From CAZJZH01 sp964550465 (GTDB lineage: Bacteria > Patescibacteriota > Patescibacteriia > JACRDY01), in the NCBI GenBank assembly GCA_964550465.1, contig CAZJZH010000006.1, positions 1 through 28,711 of the forward strand: a DNA stretch of 28,711 bases. The letters run 5' to 3'. The stretch's first letter is position 1, and each line of letters opens with the position of its first letter. This document shows positions 19,752-26,847 of the stretch, in pieces. A model generated the notes under the pieces. It searched no databases, had not been told where the DNA came from, and worked only from the letters and a program-made list of their open reading frames with translations. A program made the position numbers and the translations under genes.

Positions 19752-19821
19752 AATGGAGGTTCCTCCGGTATGCGTATACAGGAGGTGCGAATGCGGCGAT
19801 GCTTGGTGAATCGCCCGCTTC
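19728..19821 (-). ncRNA. Candidate small RNA divergent from polA
   Basis: About 95 nt between a promoter (19828-19855) and terminator (19725-19751), transcribed away from polA. It contains a small GGAGG-AA-CCTCC inverted repeat before the terminator stem, which could alternatively pair with the stem's CCTCC. No supported ORF. Confidence 0.35.
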
Positions 19822-19827
19822 ACTAGT

Positions 19828-19855
19828 AGCCTAGCAAAATAACTACATTTGACAA
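19828..19855 (-). promoter_or_regulatory. Promoter of the polA-proximal small transcript
   Basis: TTGTCA (19850-19855), 16-nt spacer ending TGC, TAGGCT (19828-19833). Its -35 overlaps the polA -35 on the other strand. Confidence 0.5.
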
Positions 19856-19880
19856 CCCTCAGCAGCCGCTGTGATATACT
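19849..19880 (+). promoter_or_regulatory. Promoter of polA
   Basis: TTGACA (19849-19854) and TATACT (19875-19880). The spacer is 20 nt, or 17-18 nt if TGATAT or GATATA is used. Six nt lie between TATACT and the ATG. Confidence 0.55.
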
Positions 19881-19886
19881 ACTGTC

Positions 19887-22619
19887 ATGACTAAAAAATC
19901 TGCTGAAAAATTAGTTATCATAGACGGGCACGCCCTCATCCACCGCGCCTACCACGCCTTGCCGCCATTAACCGCGCCGGATGGCACGGTGGTCAATGCT
20001 GTCTATGGTTTTGCCACTACCCTACTGCGACTGTTCCGGGAATTTTCGCCAGACTATTTGATCGTCACTTTTGATCGTGAAGGCGGCACCTTTCGCCACG
20101 AAGCGTTTGAAGACTACAAGGCCCACCGAGAAGCCGCACCCGATGAGTTGATTGTCCAATTCGACTTAGTACGACAACTGGTTCAATCATTCAATATTCC
20201 CGTGCTGGAAAAAGTCGGCTTTGAGGCTGATGATATTATCGGCACGCTGGTGACCGAGACACCAACAGAGCTCAAAAAAATTATCGTCACCGGTGACATG
20301 GACACGCTGCAGTTGGTGCGTGATGATGTTACCGTGGCTACCTTCCGCAAAGGCATGAATGATATGGTCCACTATGACCCGCTGGCGGTCACAGAAAAAT
20401 ACGGCTTTGGGCCGGACCAGGTGATTGACTACAAAGCCCTGCGCGGTGATCCGTCAGATAACATTCCCGGCGTAGCCGGCATTGGTGAGAAAACCGCCAC
20501 GCAGTTGATTCTCGACTTTGGCGATCTGGACAGTATTCTCAAAGCAGCTCAAGACGGCGATGAAAAAATTAAAGAACGGTACCGCAAGATGCTGATAGAA
20601 CAAGCTGAGCAAGCGCGCTTATCACAAGAACTCGCTACCATCAAAACTGATGTCGATATAGCTATTGACCTAGAACACGCTCGCTTTGGTGGGGCAGATA
20701 AACAAGAAGTGGTTGAACTATTTCAAACACTAGGCTTTAAGTCACTGATCAAACGCGTAGCTGACGTGCCCGGTCTCCACCAAGCAGCTGAGGTAGAATC
20801 ACCTACTACGGCAGACCAGCCAACCATTCGCGATGGCTACCAGTTAGTCACCAAGCAGACCATTAAGCAGTTTGTTAGTGATCTCAAAAAACAAAAATTG
20901 ATCTGCATTGACGTAGAAACCACCGGGCTGAACGCCATTGATGCCAAATTACTAGGCGTAGGCTTCTGTTGGCAGTCCGGCCAAGCCGCCTACCTACCAG
21001 CCAATCTCCTCAACCCCGACATTGCCGCTGTGTTGGCTGATCAGAAAGTTGAAAAGATTGGTCACAATATTAAATTTGACGCCACCGTGCTGGCTCAGCA
21101 TGACTTGCCGGTCAACGGCATCACCTTTGACACCATGATCGCCTCTTACCTACTCAAACCTGGTAGTCGCGGGCATGACCTGGACAGCTTGGTCTTTGGT
21201 GAATTTGGCTATGAAATGACTAGCATCGAAACGTTGATTGGCAAAAAGGGTAAAGGGCAGCTCAGCCTGATGGATGTCTCGGCCGAACAGGTGGCTGACT
21301 ACTGTTGCGAAGATGTCGACTACACCTGGCGGCTGTTTGAAGTGCTGATTGATGAACTGGAACAGAAAAATCTGAAAGGCTTGTTTGATACGATTGAAAT
21401 GCCGTTGATCCCTGTGCTAGTCAGCATGGAGCGATTGGGCGTCAAAATTGACAGTACATTTTTAACGACCCTTGATGCCAAAATTGACAAACAACGAACC
21501 AAAATTGATACAAAAATTCACCAGCTAGCTGGTGAAGAATTTAACATTGACTCGACTAAACAGCTACGAGAGATTTTGTTTGAAAAACTGAACATCTCCA
21601 CCGCTGGCCTCAAAAAAGGTAAAACGGGGGTGTCAACTGCTGCGGCTGAGCTGGAGAAATTATCTGGTCGTCATGAGATTATTGACCTGATCTCTGAACA
21701 CCGTGAGCTAGCCAAACTACAATCAACCTACACTCAGTCACTGCCTAAATTGATCAATGCTACTACCAAACGAGTACACACCAGCTTTAACCAAGCCGTC
21801 ACTGCCACCGGCCGGCTATCATCATCTGATCCAAACCTGCAGAATATTCCTATCCGCACCGAGTTGGGCCGCGAGATTCGTAAAGCCTTTGTGGCTGAAC
21901 GTGGCTACCAGATTGTAGCAGCTGACTACTCACAAATTGAGCTGCGGGTAGTAGCCTCTCTGGCGGACGACCAGGCCATGCTGGATATTTTCAAAAACGG
22001 TCAAGACATTCACACCGCTACGGCGGCGGCTATTCACAGTATCGATATTGCTGATGTTACCCCAGAGATCCGCCGCACTGCTAAAGAGGTTAACTTTGGT
22101 GTGCTCTATGGTATGGGTCCTTACGGCCTGTCGTGGCGGACTGGTATTTCTATCGACGAGGCTCATGACTTTATTGAAAAATATTTTGACACCTTTGATG
22201 GGGTGCGCTACTACCTGGATCAAGTCATTCGCCAAGCCCAGGATGATGGCTATGTCGAAACGTTGCTGGGTCGTCGTCGCTACTTACCAGACATCATGGC
22301 CCGCAACCAACAGATTCGTAAAGCGGCTGAACGGATGGCTATCAACGCGCCCATTCAAGGCACAGCCGCTGACCTGATGAAGCTGGCCATGATCCATATG
22401 CAGGCAGAAATTGATAAAAATTATAGTGACGATGCAGTCAAAATGGTTCTGCAGGTCCATGACGAACTGGTCTTTGAGGTCAAGAAAAATCTGGTGCCGG
22501 AGGTAACGAAGAAAATTAAAAAGATTATGGAGTCTGTATACACCCTGCGCGTGCCGATTGATGTCAAGGTAGAGGTAGGTAAAAACTGGGGAGAGACGGA
22601 GGAAATTAATAATGCATAA
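19887..22619 (+). CDS. polA: DNA polymerase I
   Basis: Replication and repair polymerase, 910 aa, with three domains. The N-terminal 5'-nuclease (about 1-290) has IDGHALIHRAYHAL, VTFDREGGTFRHE and GDPSDNIPGVAGIGEKTA. The 3'-5' proofreading domain (about 310-500) looks active: Exo I DVETTG, Exo II NIKFDATVL and Exo III YCCEDVDY all keep their acidic residues. The polymerase domain has motif A (AADYSQIELRV), motif B (RRTAKEVNFGVLYGMGPYG) and motif C (VHDELVFEV). The ATG at 19887 has no SD and sits 6 nt after a -10 box, so the mRNA is probably leaderless. The last codons (INNA-stop) are encoded within a heptamer repeat array. Confidence 0.98.
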   Translation: MTKKSAEKLVIIDGHALIHRAYHALPPLTAPDGTVVNAVYGFATTLLRLFREFSPDYLIVTFDREGGTFRHEAFEDYKAHREAAPDELIVQFDLVRQLVQSFNIPVLEKVGFEADDIIGTLVTETPTELKKIIVTGDMDTLQLVRDDVTVATFRKGMNDMVHYDPLAVTEKYGFGPDQVIDYKALRGDPSDNIPGVAGIGEKTATQLILDFGDLDSILKAAQDGDEKIKERYRKMLIEQAEQARLSQELATIKTDVDIAIDLEHARFGGADKQEVVELFQTLGFKSLIKRVADVPGLHQAAEVESPTTADQPTIRDGYQLVTKQTIKQFVSDLKKQKLICIDVETTGLNAIDAKLLGVGFCWQSGQAAYLPANLLNPDIAAVLADQKVEKIGHNIKFDATVLAQHDLPVNGITFDTMIASYLLKPGSRGHDLDSLVFGEFGYEMTSIETLIGKKGKGQLSLMDVSAEQVADYCCEDVDYTWRLFEVLIDELEQKNLKGLFDTIEMPLIPVLVSMERLGVKIDSTFLTTLDAKIDKQRTKIDTKIHQLAGEEFNIDSTKQLREILFEKLNISTAGLKKGKTGVSTAAAELEKLSGRHEIIDLISEHRELAKLQSTYTQSLPKLINATTKRVHTSFNQAVTATGRLSSSDPNLQNIPIRTELGREIRKAFVAERGYQIVAADYSQIELRVVASLADDQAMLDIFKNGQDIHTATAAAIHSIDIADVTPEIRRTAKEVNFGVLYGMGPYGLSWRTGISIDEAHDFIEKYFDTFDGVRYYLDQVIRQAQDDGYVETLLGRRRYLPDIMARNQQIRKAAERMAINAPIQGTAADLMKLAMIHMQAEIDKNYSDDAVKMVLQVHDELVFEVKKNLVPEVTKKIKKIMESVYTLRVPIDVKVEVGKNWGETEEINNA

Positions 22620-22639
22620 TGCATAATGCATAATTAATA
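22605..22639. repeat. Heptamer array overlapping the polA stop
   Basis: Five units in register (ATTAATA, ATGCATA three times, ATTAATA), 35 bp, containing the polA stop at 22617-22619. Degenerate heptamers (GATTCCT, AATTCCT, TTCTCCA, TTTCTCA) continue near 22661-22688. Confidence 0.85.
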
Positions 22640-22708
22640 ATTGGAGCATGACCAGACTCCTGATTCCTAATTCCTTTCTCCATTTCTCATTACCCTTTTT
22701 AATAAAAG

Positions 22709-22738
22709 AAAACCTCTCCGTCACCGGAAAGGTTTTTT
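22709..22738. terminator. Bidirectional terminator between polA and the 146-aa gene
   Basis: AACCTCTCCG/CGGAAAGGTT stem (one mismatch) with a short loop; TTTTTTG on plus, TTTTCTTTTATT on minus. Confidence 0.8.
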
Positions 22739-22758
22739 GATTGTGTCATGAAAGAACG

Positions 22759-23199
22759 TTATTTGGATTTATTGCAGTGTTGATCGACCTGCTCCTGCGC
22801 ACTGACCTGCATCCGCTCAGCCATGCGCTGCAATTGCTTACCACGATTCCCTTGTCCCTGAGCGCTATTGATCAGTTCTTGATCCAACGATCCCAACGGG
22901 CTACTGGTGGCGCGGTAGTACGGTCGTTCCTGAGGGAGCATGTCTTCAAACAACTCCTTCAGCAGCCGCTCTTCATCCGCACTTTCTGTCTGAATATTCC
23001 CAGCCACGCCTTGCAGCTGAACAGCTCGCTGCAGAAAAGCCTCAGCTTCGGCGCACTGGTCGTCGACCACAGCCGCTTCAGCGATTGCTTCACTATTCTC
23101 GGACGTTGGCGATAGAAACATGAGAAGTAACGCGCCGAACAGAGCAAGTAGCACCACCACTTTGAACTGCAGCGTGTCCATTTCATTGACCTGCGTCAT
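22759..23199 (-). CDS. Membrane-anchored 146-aa protein, Cys-pair type
   Basis: One N-terminal hydrophobic helix (VVVLLALFGALLLMFL) is followed by an extracytoplasmic domain of about 110 residues predicted to be helical. Cysteines sit near its start (DDQCAEAEAFLQ) and at its end (VDQHCNKSK), well placed for a disulfide. The ATG at 23199 has AAGGAG 8 nt upstream. It resembles the next upstream protein (152 aa) in length, anchor position, the C-x-EAE-x-x-L motif and the terminal cysteine, so the two look like diverged tandem paralogs. Probably cotranscribed from 23756-23784. No known family recognised. Confidence 0.75.
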   Translation of the reverse strand: MTQVNEMDTLQFKVVVLLALFGALLLMFLSPTSENSEAIAEAAVVDDQCAEAEAFLQRAVQLQGVAGNIQTESADEERLLKELFEDMLPQERPYYRATSSPLGSLDQELINSAQGQGNRGKQLQRMAERMQVSAQEQVDQHCNKSK

Positions 23200-23236
23200 T
23201 TCTATCTCTCCTTTCGGCTACCCAATGGCAGCGATA

Positions 23237-23695
23237 TTACTGTTGGTTGCAAACTGCGTTACGATGCTCAATAGCGCCAGTCAACATAGGCTGTCGAGTG
23301 TAGCTATGGTACTCTGCGATGCCCCGCTGAAGCTTCGTAGCCAACTGACCCAAATACTGACTGTCCGGAAACGGCTGGTCGGCAGACTGATTTTTGTATG
23401 CCGGTAAGTCGCCCAGATATTTCTCCTCCAGTCGGGCCAGCGTGGGGTCTTGACCGCGAGAGACAGTGCCAATATAAACGCCGTCAAATTCATGCGTCCA
23501 CATTTCCGAATGTGTGACTATGCCTCTCACTAACTGTAATTCTTGCTCAGCCTCCTGACAGGCCTGACTCTTTTGACCGAGGAAACCATCAAAGACCGAG
23601 GCAACGGCATCGTCCGGCACCGGCATAATGGCAGCCAGCAGACAAGAGGTAACCAATGCCAGGCCGATAATCAACCACGTTCGCTTATCCCGCAT
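23237..23695 (-). CDS. Membrane-anchored 152-aa protein, Cys-pair type
   Basis: N-terminal anchor or signal helix (WLIIGLALVTSCLLAAIM), then a helical extracytoplasmic domain with Cys in QACQEAEQELQLV and a final Cys in RNAVCNQQ. A further Cys lies within the anchor (TSC); without the small-residue pattern it is not a convincing lipobox. The ATG at 23695 follows GGAGG with a 9-nt gap. The promoter at 23756-23784 is strong and gives a leader of about 55 nt. The downstream 146-aa gene begins 37 nt after this stop, so the pair forms a two-gene operon. Function unknown; likely cell-envelope. Confidence 0.75.
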   Translation of the reverse strand: MRDKRTWLIIGLALVTSCLLAAIMPVPDDAVASVFDGFLGQKSQACQEAEQELQLVRGIVTHSEMWTHEFDGVYIGTVSRGQDPTLARLEEKYLGDLPAYKNQSADQPFPDSQYLGQLATKLQRGIAEYHSYTRQPMLTGAIEHRNAVCNQQ

Positions 23696-23755
23696 GATTC
23701 ACATCCTCCATAGTGGGTTCAGTTCTGTTGAATTGTAAGGTTCTATTGTGACTTA

Positions 23756-23784
23756 GTATTAGCAAATATCTTATAATTTGTCAA
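23756..23784 (-). promoter_or_regulatory. Promoter of the Cys-pair operon
   Basis: TTGACA (23779-23784), 17-nt spacer ending TGC, TAATAC (23756-23761). Confidence 0.72.
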
Positions 23785-23864
23785 GAAACGGTCAGTTGCT
23801 AATTACCTGAGTGATTATAAAAGTTAGTTGGTGATTGAGTAATGGGGCAACAATGAGAGCTAAC

Positions 23865-23957
23865 AGAAAAGAGAAAGAGGAAAGAAGAAAGGGGTGGCAT
23901 TCTGGCTGAATAGATTTACATACCCCCTTTCTCCTTTCCCTTTTCTTCCTTTCTGAC
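23865..23957. repeat. Inverted purine/pyrimidine heptamer array
   Basis: The left arm (23865-23894) is all purine in 7-bp units (AGAAAAG, AGAAAGA, GGAAAGA, AGAAAGG). The right arm (23923-23954) is nearly all pyrimidine and largely complementary to it. Together they could form an imperfect hairpin of about 30 bp with a loop of about 28 nt, or a triplex-prone tract. There is no gene in 23785-24059. Confidence 0.7.
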
Positions 23958-24002
23958 CTAACTACCCATCAACCTAATTACTCTTTGCCATTCTCCATAA
24001 AA

Positions 24003-24036
24003 GAAAAAACCTCCGGGTTACCCCGAAGGTTTTTTA
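24003..24036 (-). terminator. Terminator of the DUF4870-like gene
   Basis: AACCTTCGGGG/CCCGGAGGTT stem (imperfect) followed by TTTTTTC on the minus strand. Confidence 0.8.
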
Positions 24037-24059
24037 TACGCCTTTTGCTACAGTTGCTC

Positions 24060-24533
24060 CTATTGCTCCGGATCACCAATTTGTGACTTCGGCTGTTTTT
24101 CACCACCAGCCCACTGCTCTGCTAGGTCGCCAATCACCGGCAACTTGTACATTTTTTGCTGGTAAGCCTGGACGATCAAGAAGATAAACAGGGCGAAAAC
24201 CGCCAAGTTAAATAAGCCGACAATGCTCCACAGTCGCAAAACACTAAATAATACATAATGAATGACCATAGCTGCCAGGCTGGTGATGATGGACTGCATG
24301 GCATGAAACTTCACAAACTTATCTTTTGAAATAAGGAAGAAGACGATACCGGTTAACCAACCTAAGACGTATGATAGAGCGGCAGCCACGTTAGGTGCCA
24401 AACCACCATCATTACTGCTTGGAGATGGTTGTGGTGTTGACTGTGGTGCGCTCTGCTTTGACTGTTGTGGCGCTGGCGTGGTGGGAGTAGTGCTGTGCTG
24501 CTGTTCAGCCTGCTCCTGCGGATGTTGATCCAT
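24060..24533 (-). CDS. Tic20/DUF4870-like membrane protein
   Basis: A low-complexity Gln/Pro/Ser/Thr N terminus of about 42 residues is followed by a core of three or four membrane helices: NVAAALSYVLGWLTGIVFFL, the conserved KDKFVKFHAMQSI turn, SLAAMVIHYVLFSVL, and LFNLAVFALFIFLIVQAYQ. It closes with KMYKLPVIGDLAEQW. This helix-FVKFHA-helix layout with a closing KLPVIGD-like motif is typical of DUF4870/Tic20-like proteins, whose role in bacteria is not settled. The 157-aa length fits. The start at 24533 has no SD. The disordered N terminus should face the cytoplasm. Confidence 0.82.
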   Translation of the reverse strand: MDQHPQEQAEQQHSTTPTTPAPQQSKQSAPQSTPQPSPSSNDGGLAPNVAAALSYVLGWLTGIVFFLISKDKFVKFHAMQSIITSLAAMVIHYVLFSVLRLWSIVGLFNLAVFALFIFLIVQAYQQKMYKLPVIGDLAEQWAGGEKQPKSQIGDPEQ

Positions 24534-24623
24534 AGAGGTTGTTGCCTAAAATAGTAAGGTATTTAAAAAACTGCACCATGGCAGTTACTACATACAGTAT
24601 AGTCTATTTTAGACAGAATGAAA

Positions 24624-24658
24624 ACGCGTCCTCGTCGTTGAGGGGCGGGGGCGCGTTC
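24624..24658 (-). terminator. Terminator of the 32-aa gene
   Basis: AACGCG/CGCGTT closing stem with C-rich/G-rich interior, followed by TTC on the minus strand. A second small hairpin with a TTTT tail (AACTGC/GCAGTT, 24575-24592) lies beyond it. Confidence 0.5.
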
Positions 24659-24676
24659 AAGTGTGGGGTGGGAAAC

Positions 24677-24775
24677 TTACGACAACACCACGGCAATCAA
24701 AGAAACCGCCAACAAGGCCATCATGGCCAAGGGAAATTTGTTGTCGCTACCGAGACGGACGAGTTTACGGGCCAT
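24677..24775 (-). CDS. Unknown 32-aa single-helix membrane peptide
   Basis: A basic N terminus (MARKLVRLGSDNK) is followed by one hydrophobic helix (LAMMALLAVSLIAVVLS). The ATG at 24775 follows AAAGGGG with a 7-nt gap. A promoter at 24807-24835 with a TGC-TATTAT -10 box and a downstream hairpin support it as a gene. Too short for family assignment; it could equally be a small regulatory membrane peptide or a toxin-like peptide. Confidence 0.5.
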   Translation of the reverse strand: MARKLVRLGSDNKFPLAMMALLAVSLIAVVLS

Positions 24776-24806
24776 TGCGTTTCCCCTTTTGAAAGATCTT
24801 ACTCTT

Positions 24807-24835
24807 ATAATAGCATATATTATCCCCACGGTCAA
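24807..24835 (-). promoter_or_regulatory. Promoter of the 32-aa gene
   Basis: TTGACC (24830-24835), 17-nt spacer ending ATATGC, TATTAT (24807-24812). Confidence 0.68.
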
Positions 24836-24960
24836 TGATAGTGGCTGCTTTGGATTGAAAATTAGCCGATTAGCAGCTTCCAATTAGCTTGTGTCTCAAT
24901 TGTACATTAACACCAAAACAGTGGATAAGCTGTAGATAAGGTATGTTTAGACAAATTGAA

Positions 24961-24990
24961 AACCGCCTCAACGTATTGGAGACGGTTTTA
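24961..24990 (-). terminator. Terminator of the 63-aa gene
   Basis: AACCGTCTCC/GAGGCGGTT imperfect stem followed by TTCAATTTG on the minus strand. Confidence 0.6.
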
Positions 24991-25038
24991 TGATAATTGT
25001 TTGTTGTGACGAGACCTATTTTCTTTTTTTTGAGAAAA

Positions 25039-25230
25039 CTAGTCGTTGTCCGTCAAGTCGACGAAGGGCAGAGACCCAGCGTCGTCCTGGATGGACGATT
25101 GCTCGGTGGCCGGCTCAGCCAGTCCACCGATAGAGAAAAAGCCGTGCTGCTCGGCCACGTTCAGGCCGATGGCCAGGGCAGTCATCACCACAATGACCAC
25201 CAAAAATGAAACGAACATCCGTGTGGTCAT
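25039..25230 (-). CDS. Unknown 63-aa single-helix membrane protein
   Basis: N-terminal hydrophobic helix (FVSFLVVIVVMTALAIGL) and an acidic C-terminal tail (SSIQDDAGSLPFVDLTDND). The ATG at 25230 follows AAAGGGG with a 7-nt gap. A very good promoter lies at 25282-25310 and a terminator at 24961-24990. The +/- charge layout predicts the tail outside or in the membrane interface. No homologous family recognised. Confidence 0.62.
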   Translation of the reverse strand: MTTRMFVSFLVVIVVMTALAIGLNVAEQHGFFSIGGLAEPATEQSSIQDDAGSLPFVDLTDND

Positions 25231-25281
25231 ACGAGACCCCTTTCATGGCTAGATGGATGGAAAGATCAAAATGATGATTAT

Positions 25282-25310
25282 ATATTAGCATATTTATTAT
25301 ATAATGTCAA
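25282..25310 (-). promoter_or_regulatory. Promoter of the 63-aa gene
   Basis: TTGACA (25305-25310), 17-nt spacer ending ATATGC, TAATAT (25282-25287). Confidence 0.78.
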
Positions 25311-25373
25311 CTATTTGGGTGTAAATTACTTAAAATTAGCAGAAAAATAGCCATACTCAGCTGCCAGTAGATA

Positions 25374-25382
25374 TGCTATAGT
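25374..25382 (+). promoter_or_regulatory. Extended -10 box of holA
   Basis: TGC-TATAGT (25377-25382) 10 nt before the ATG, no clear -35. The AGGAGG at 25384-25389 overlaps the predicted transcription start, so the SD may be wholly or partly absent from the mRNA. Confidence 0.5.
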
Positions 25383-25392
25383 AGGAGGTACT

Positions 25393-26325
25393 ATGATTTT
25401 CTTCCTCTACGGCCCGGACAGCTACCGCAGCCACCAAAAAGTCCGCGCCATTCACGACAAGTTTTTTCACGAGGTAGACCCTACCGGCATCAACATCGTC
25501 ACCCTGGACGGTGGCAGCACTGACGCCGCAGAAATCCGCAACGCTATTCAGGCTGGTGGGTTTTTTGCTGCTAAGCGCCTGGTCATCATCCGTCGCCTGC
25601 TCAGTGACGGTAAGAAAGATCTACAAACCGCCGTATTGGAATTACTAGACAACGACCGTGACGATGTCATCATGGTTTTTTGGGAGCCTGACCAGCCAGA
25701 CAAACGAACGGCGCTATACAAACGACTAAGCAAAGAAAAATATAGTCAGGTGTTTGAATCCCTCGATGACGGCCAACTGCGTGACTGGGTCCAGACCGCG
25801 GTGACAGAACGGCAGGCGACGATTAACCCACCGGCTGTTCACGAACTAGTGCGCCGAGTTGGTCCGGACCTATGGCGGATGGAGCAAGAGATCGCCAAGC
25901 TAGCCCACTTCCGCCCTGACCAACCAATTGACGTAGCTGCCGTCCAGACGCTGGTGACCGATACCTATGATGATAATATCTTCCACTTCGTTGACGCTCT
26001 AGCAGATCGCAACGCCAAAGCTGTCTTACAACTGATTGATGACCAGCTAGCAGCCGGCGCTAAAGAGCAGTACCTGTTAGCTATGATTATTCGTCAGTTC
26101 CGGATTTTGCTCCAACTAGCTGCCGGTAGCAGTGCCAAAGAATTAGGTCTCCACTCCTTTGTCGCCCAAAAAGCGCAACGCCAGGTGCGCAAGTTTACCC
26201 CGGCAGAATTACGCCAGATTTACCAGCGGTTACTACATATTGACCGTCAAACTAAATCTGGTGGCGCCAGCTTTGCTGTTTTATTTGACCTGACCGTCGT
26301 CCAATCAATTATGGCGACCAGCTAA
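25393..26325 (+). CDS. holA: DNA polymerase III delta subunit
   Basis: Clamp-loader subunit that opens the beta sliding clamp, 310 aa. It shows the family N terminus MIFFLYGPDSYRSHQ, the GGFFAAKRLVIIRRL segment that follows, helical middle regions with LVRRVGPDLWRMEQEIAKL (about 155-175), and the C-terminal collar-type helices with AMIIRQFRILLQLA. Sequence similarity in this family is always low, but order and length fit well. Convergent with rpsT across a shared terminator. The ATG at 25393 has AGGAGG only 3 nt upstream, too close for normal SD use. Confidence 0.9.
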   Translation: MIFFLYGPDSYRSHQKVRAIHDKFFHEVDPTGINIVTLDGGSTDAAEIRNAIQAGGFFAAKRLVIIRRLLSDGKKDLQTAVLELLDNDRDDVIMVFWEPDQPDKRTALYKRLSKEKYSQVFESLDDGQLRDWVQTAVTERQATINPPAVHELVRRVGPDLWRMEQEIAKLAHFRPDQPIDVAAVQTLVTDTYDDNIFHFVDALADRNAKAVLQLIDDQLAAGAKEQYLLAMIIRQFRILLQLAAGSSAKELGLHSFVAQKAQRQVRKFTPAELRQIYQRLLHIDRQTKSGGASFAVLFDLTVVQSIMATS

Positions 26326-26345
26326 CTGTCCGACCTGCGTCAATC

Positions 26346-26374
26346 AAAAAATCTCTCAACTGAGAGATTTTTTT
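26346..26374. terminator. Bidirectional terminator between holA and rpsT
   Basis: AAAATCTCTCA/TGAGAGATTTT perfect stem with U tracts on both strands, placed between convergent genes. Confidence 0.88.
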
Positions 26375-26379
26375 GACGA

Positions 26380-26646
26380 TTACTTTTTCAGTGTGTTGAC
26401 CTTGGTCTGAATACGAGACTTGGTCCGAGCCGCAGCGTTGCGGTGTACCACCTTGCGTTTCGTCGCCTTGTCTAGTGTCTTTTGCAATTCAACAAATAAC
26501 TTTTCAGCCTGACTAGCATCTTTGCCTTCAACCGCTCGCGTAATCTGCTTGGTGAAGTATTCAATCTTCTTCTTCGTGCCAGTATTGCGCGCGGCCCGCT
26601 TTTTGTCTTGGCGCAAGGCCTTCAATGCTGATTTGGTATTAGCCAT
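26380..26646 (-). CDS. rpsT: 30S ribosomal protein S20
   Basis: Primary 16S rRNA-binding protein of the small subunit, 88 aa. Typical features are the N-terminal MANTKSALKALRQDKKRAARN, basic helices throughout, and the C-terminal KRKVVHRNAAARTKSRI. The start at 26646 has no SD; the promoter at 26691-26719 gives a leader of about 38 nt. Many S20 genes are autoregulated, but no obvious 16S mimic was identified here. It ends 6 nt before the terminator shared with holA. Confidence 0.97.
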   Translation of the reverse strand: MANTKSALKALRQDKKRAARNTGTKKKIEYFTKQITRAVEGKDASQAEKLFVELQKTLDKATKRKVVHRNAAARTKSRIQTKVNTLKK

Positions 26647-26690
26647 ACAATAGAATAATCAATAAATCATCGGTGTGAGAGAGTAAACAC

Positions 26691-26719
26691 ATCCTACCGG
26701 ATATGGTGAGGAAAGTCAA
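26691..26719 (-). promoter_or_regulatory. Promoter of rpsT
   Basis: TTGACT (26714-26719), 17-nt spacer, TAGGAT (26691-26696). A further TTGACA lies just upstream at 26722-26727. Confidence 0.65.
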
Positions 26720-26729
26720 GATGTCAACT

Positions 26730-26763
26730 ATCAGCTCATCTCCGCTTTGCGGAGTGAGCTGAT
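26730..26763. repeat. 15-bp hairpin upstream of the rpsT promoter
   Basis: ATCAGCTCA plus CTCCGC pair with GCGGAG plus TGAGCTGAT, a 15-bp stem with one bulged T and a TTT loop. There is no U tract on either side. Confidence 0.75.
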
Positions 26764-26770
26764 CCGTTCA

Positions 26771-26798
26771 TTGCCACACCTATGCATAGGTGTGGCAA
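26771..26798. repeat. Perfect 28-bp palindrome
   Basis: The sequence from TTGCCACACC to GGTGTGGCAA reads identically on both strands, with centre TGCA. It lies between the trxA terminator and the preceding hairpin. It could be a dimeric regulator site, a recombination site or a cruciform-forming element. Confidence 0.85.
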
Positions 26799-26809
26799 AT
26801 AAGAACGAA

Positions 26810-26838
26810 AAAACCTCCGAATTACTCCGGAGGCTTTT
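26810..26838 (-). terminator. Terminator of trxA
   Basis: CCTCCG/CGGAGG stem with an 8-nt loop, followed by TTTTTTC on the minus strand; the other strand also has a T-rich tail. Confidence 0.82.
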
Positions 26839-26847
26839 ATTACTACC

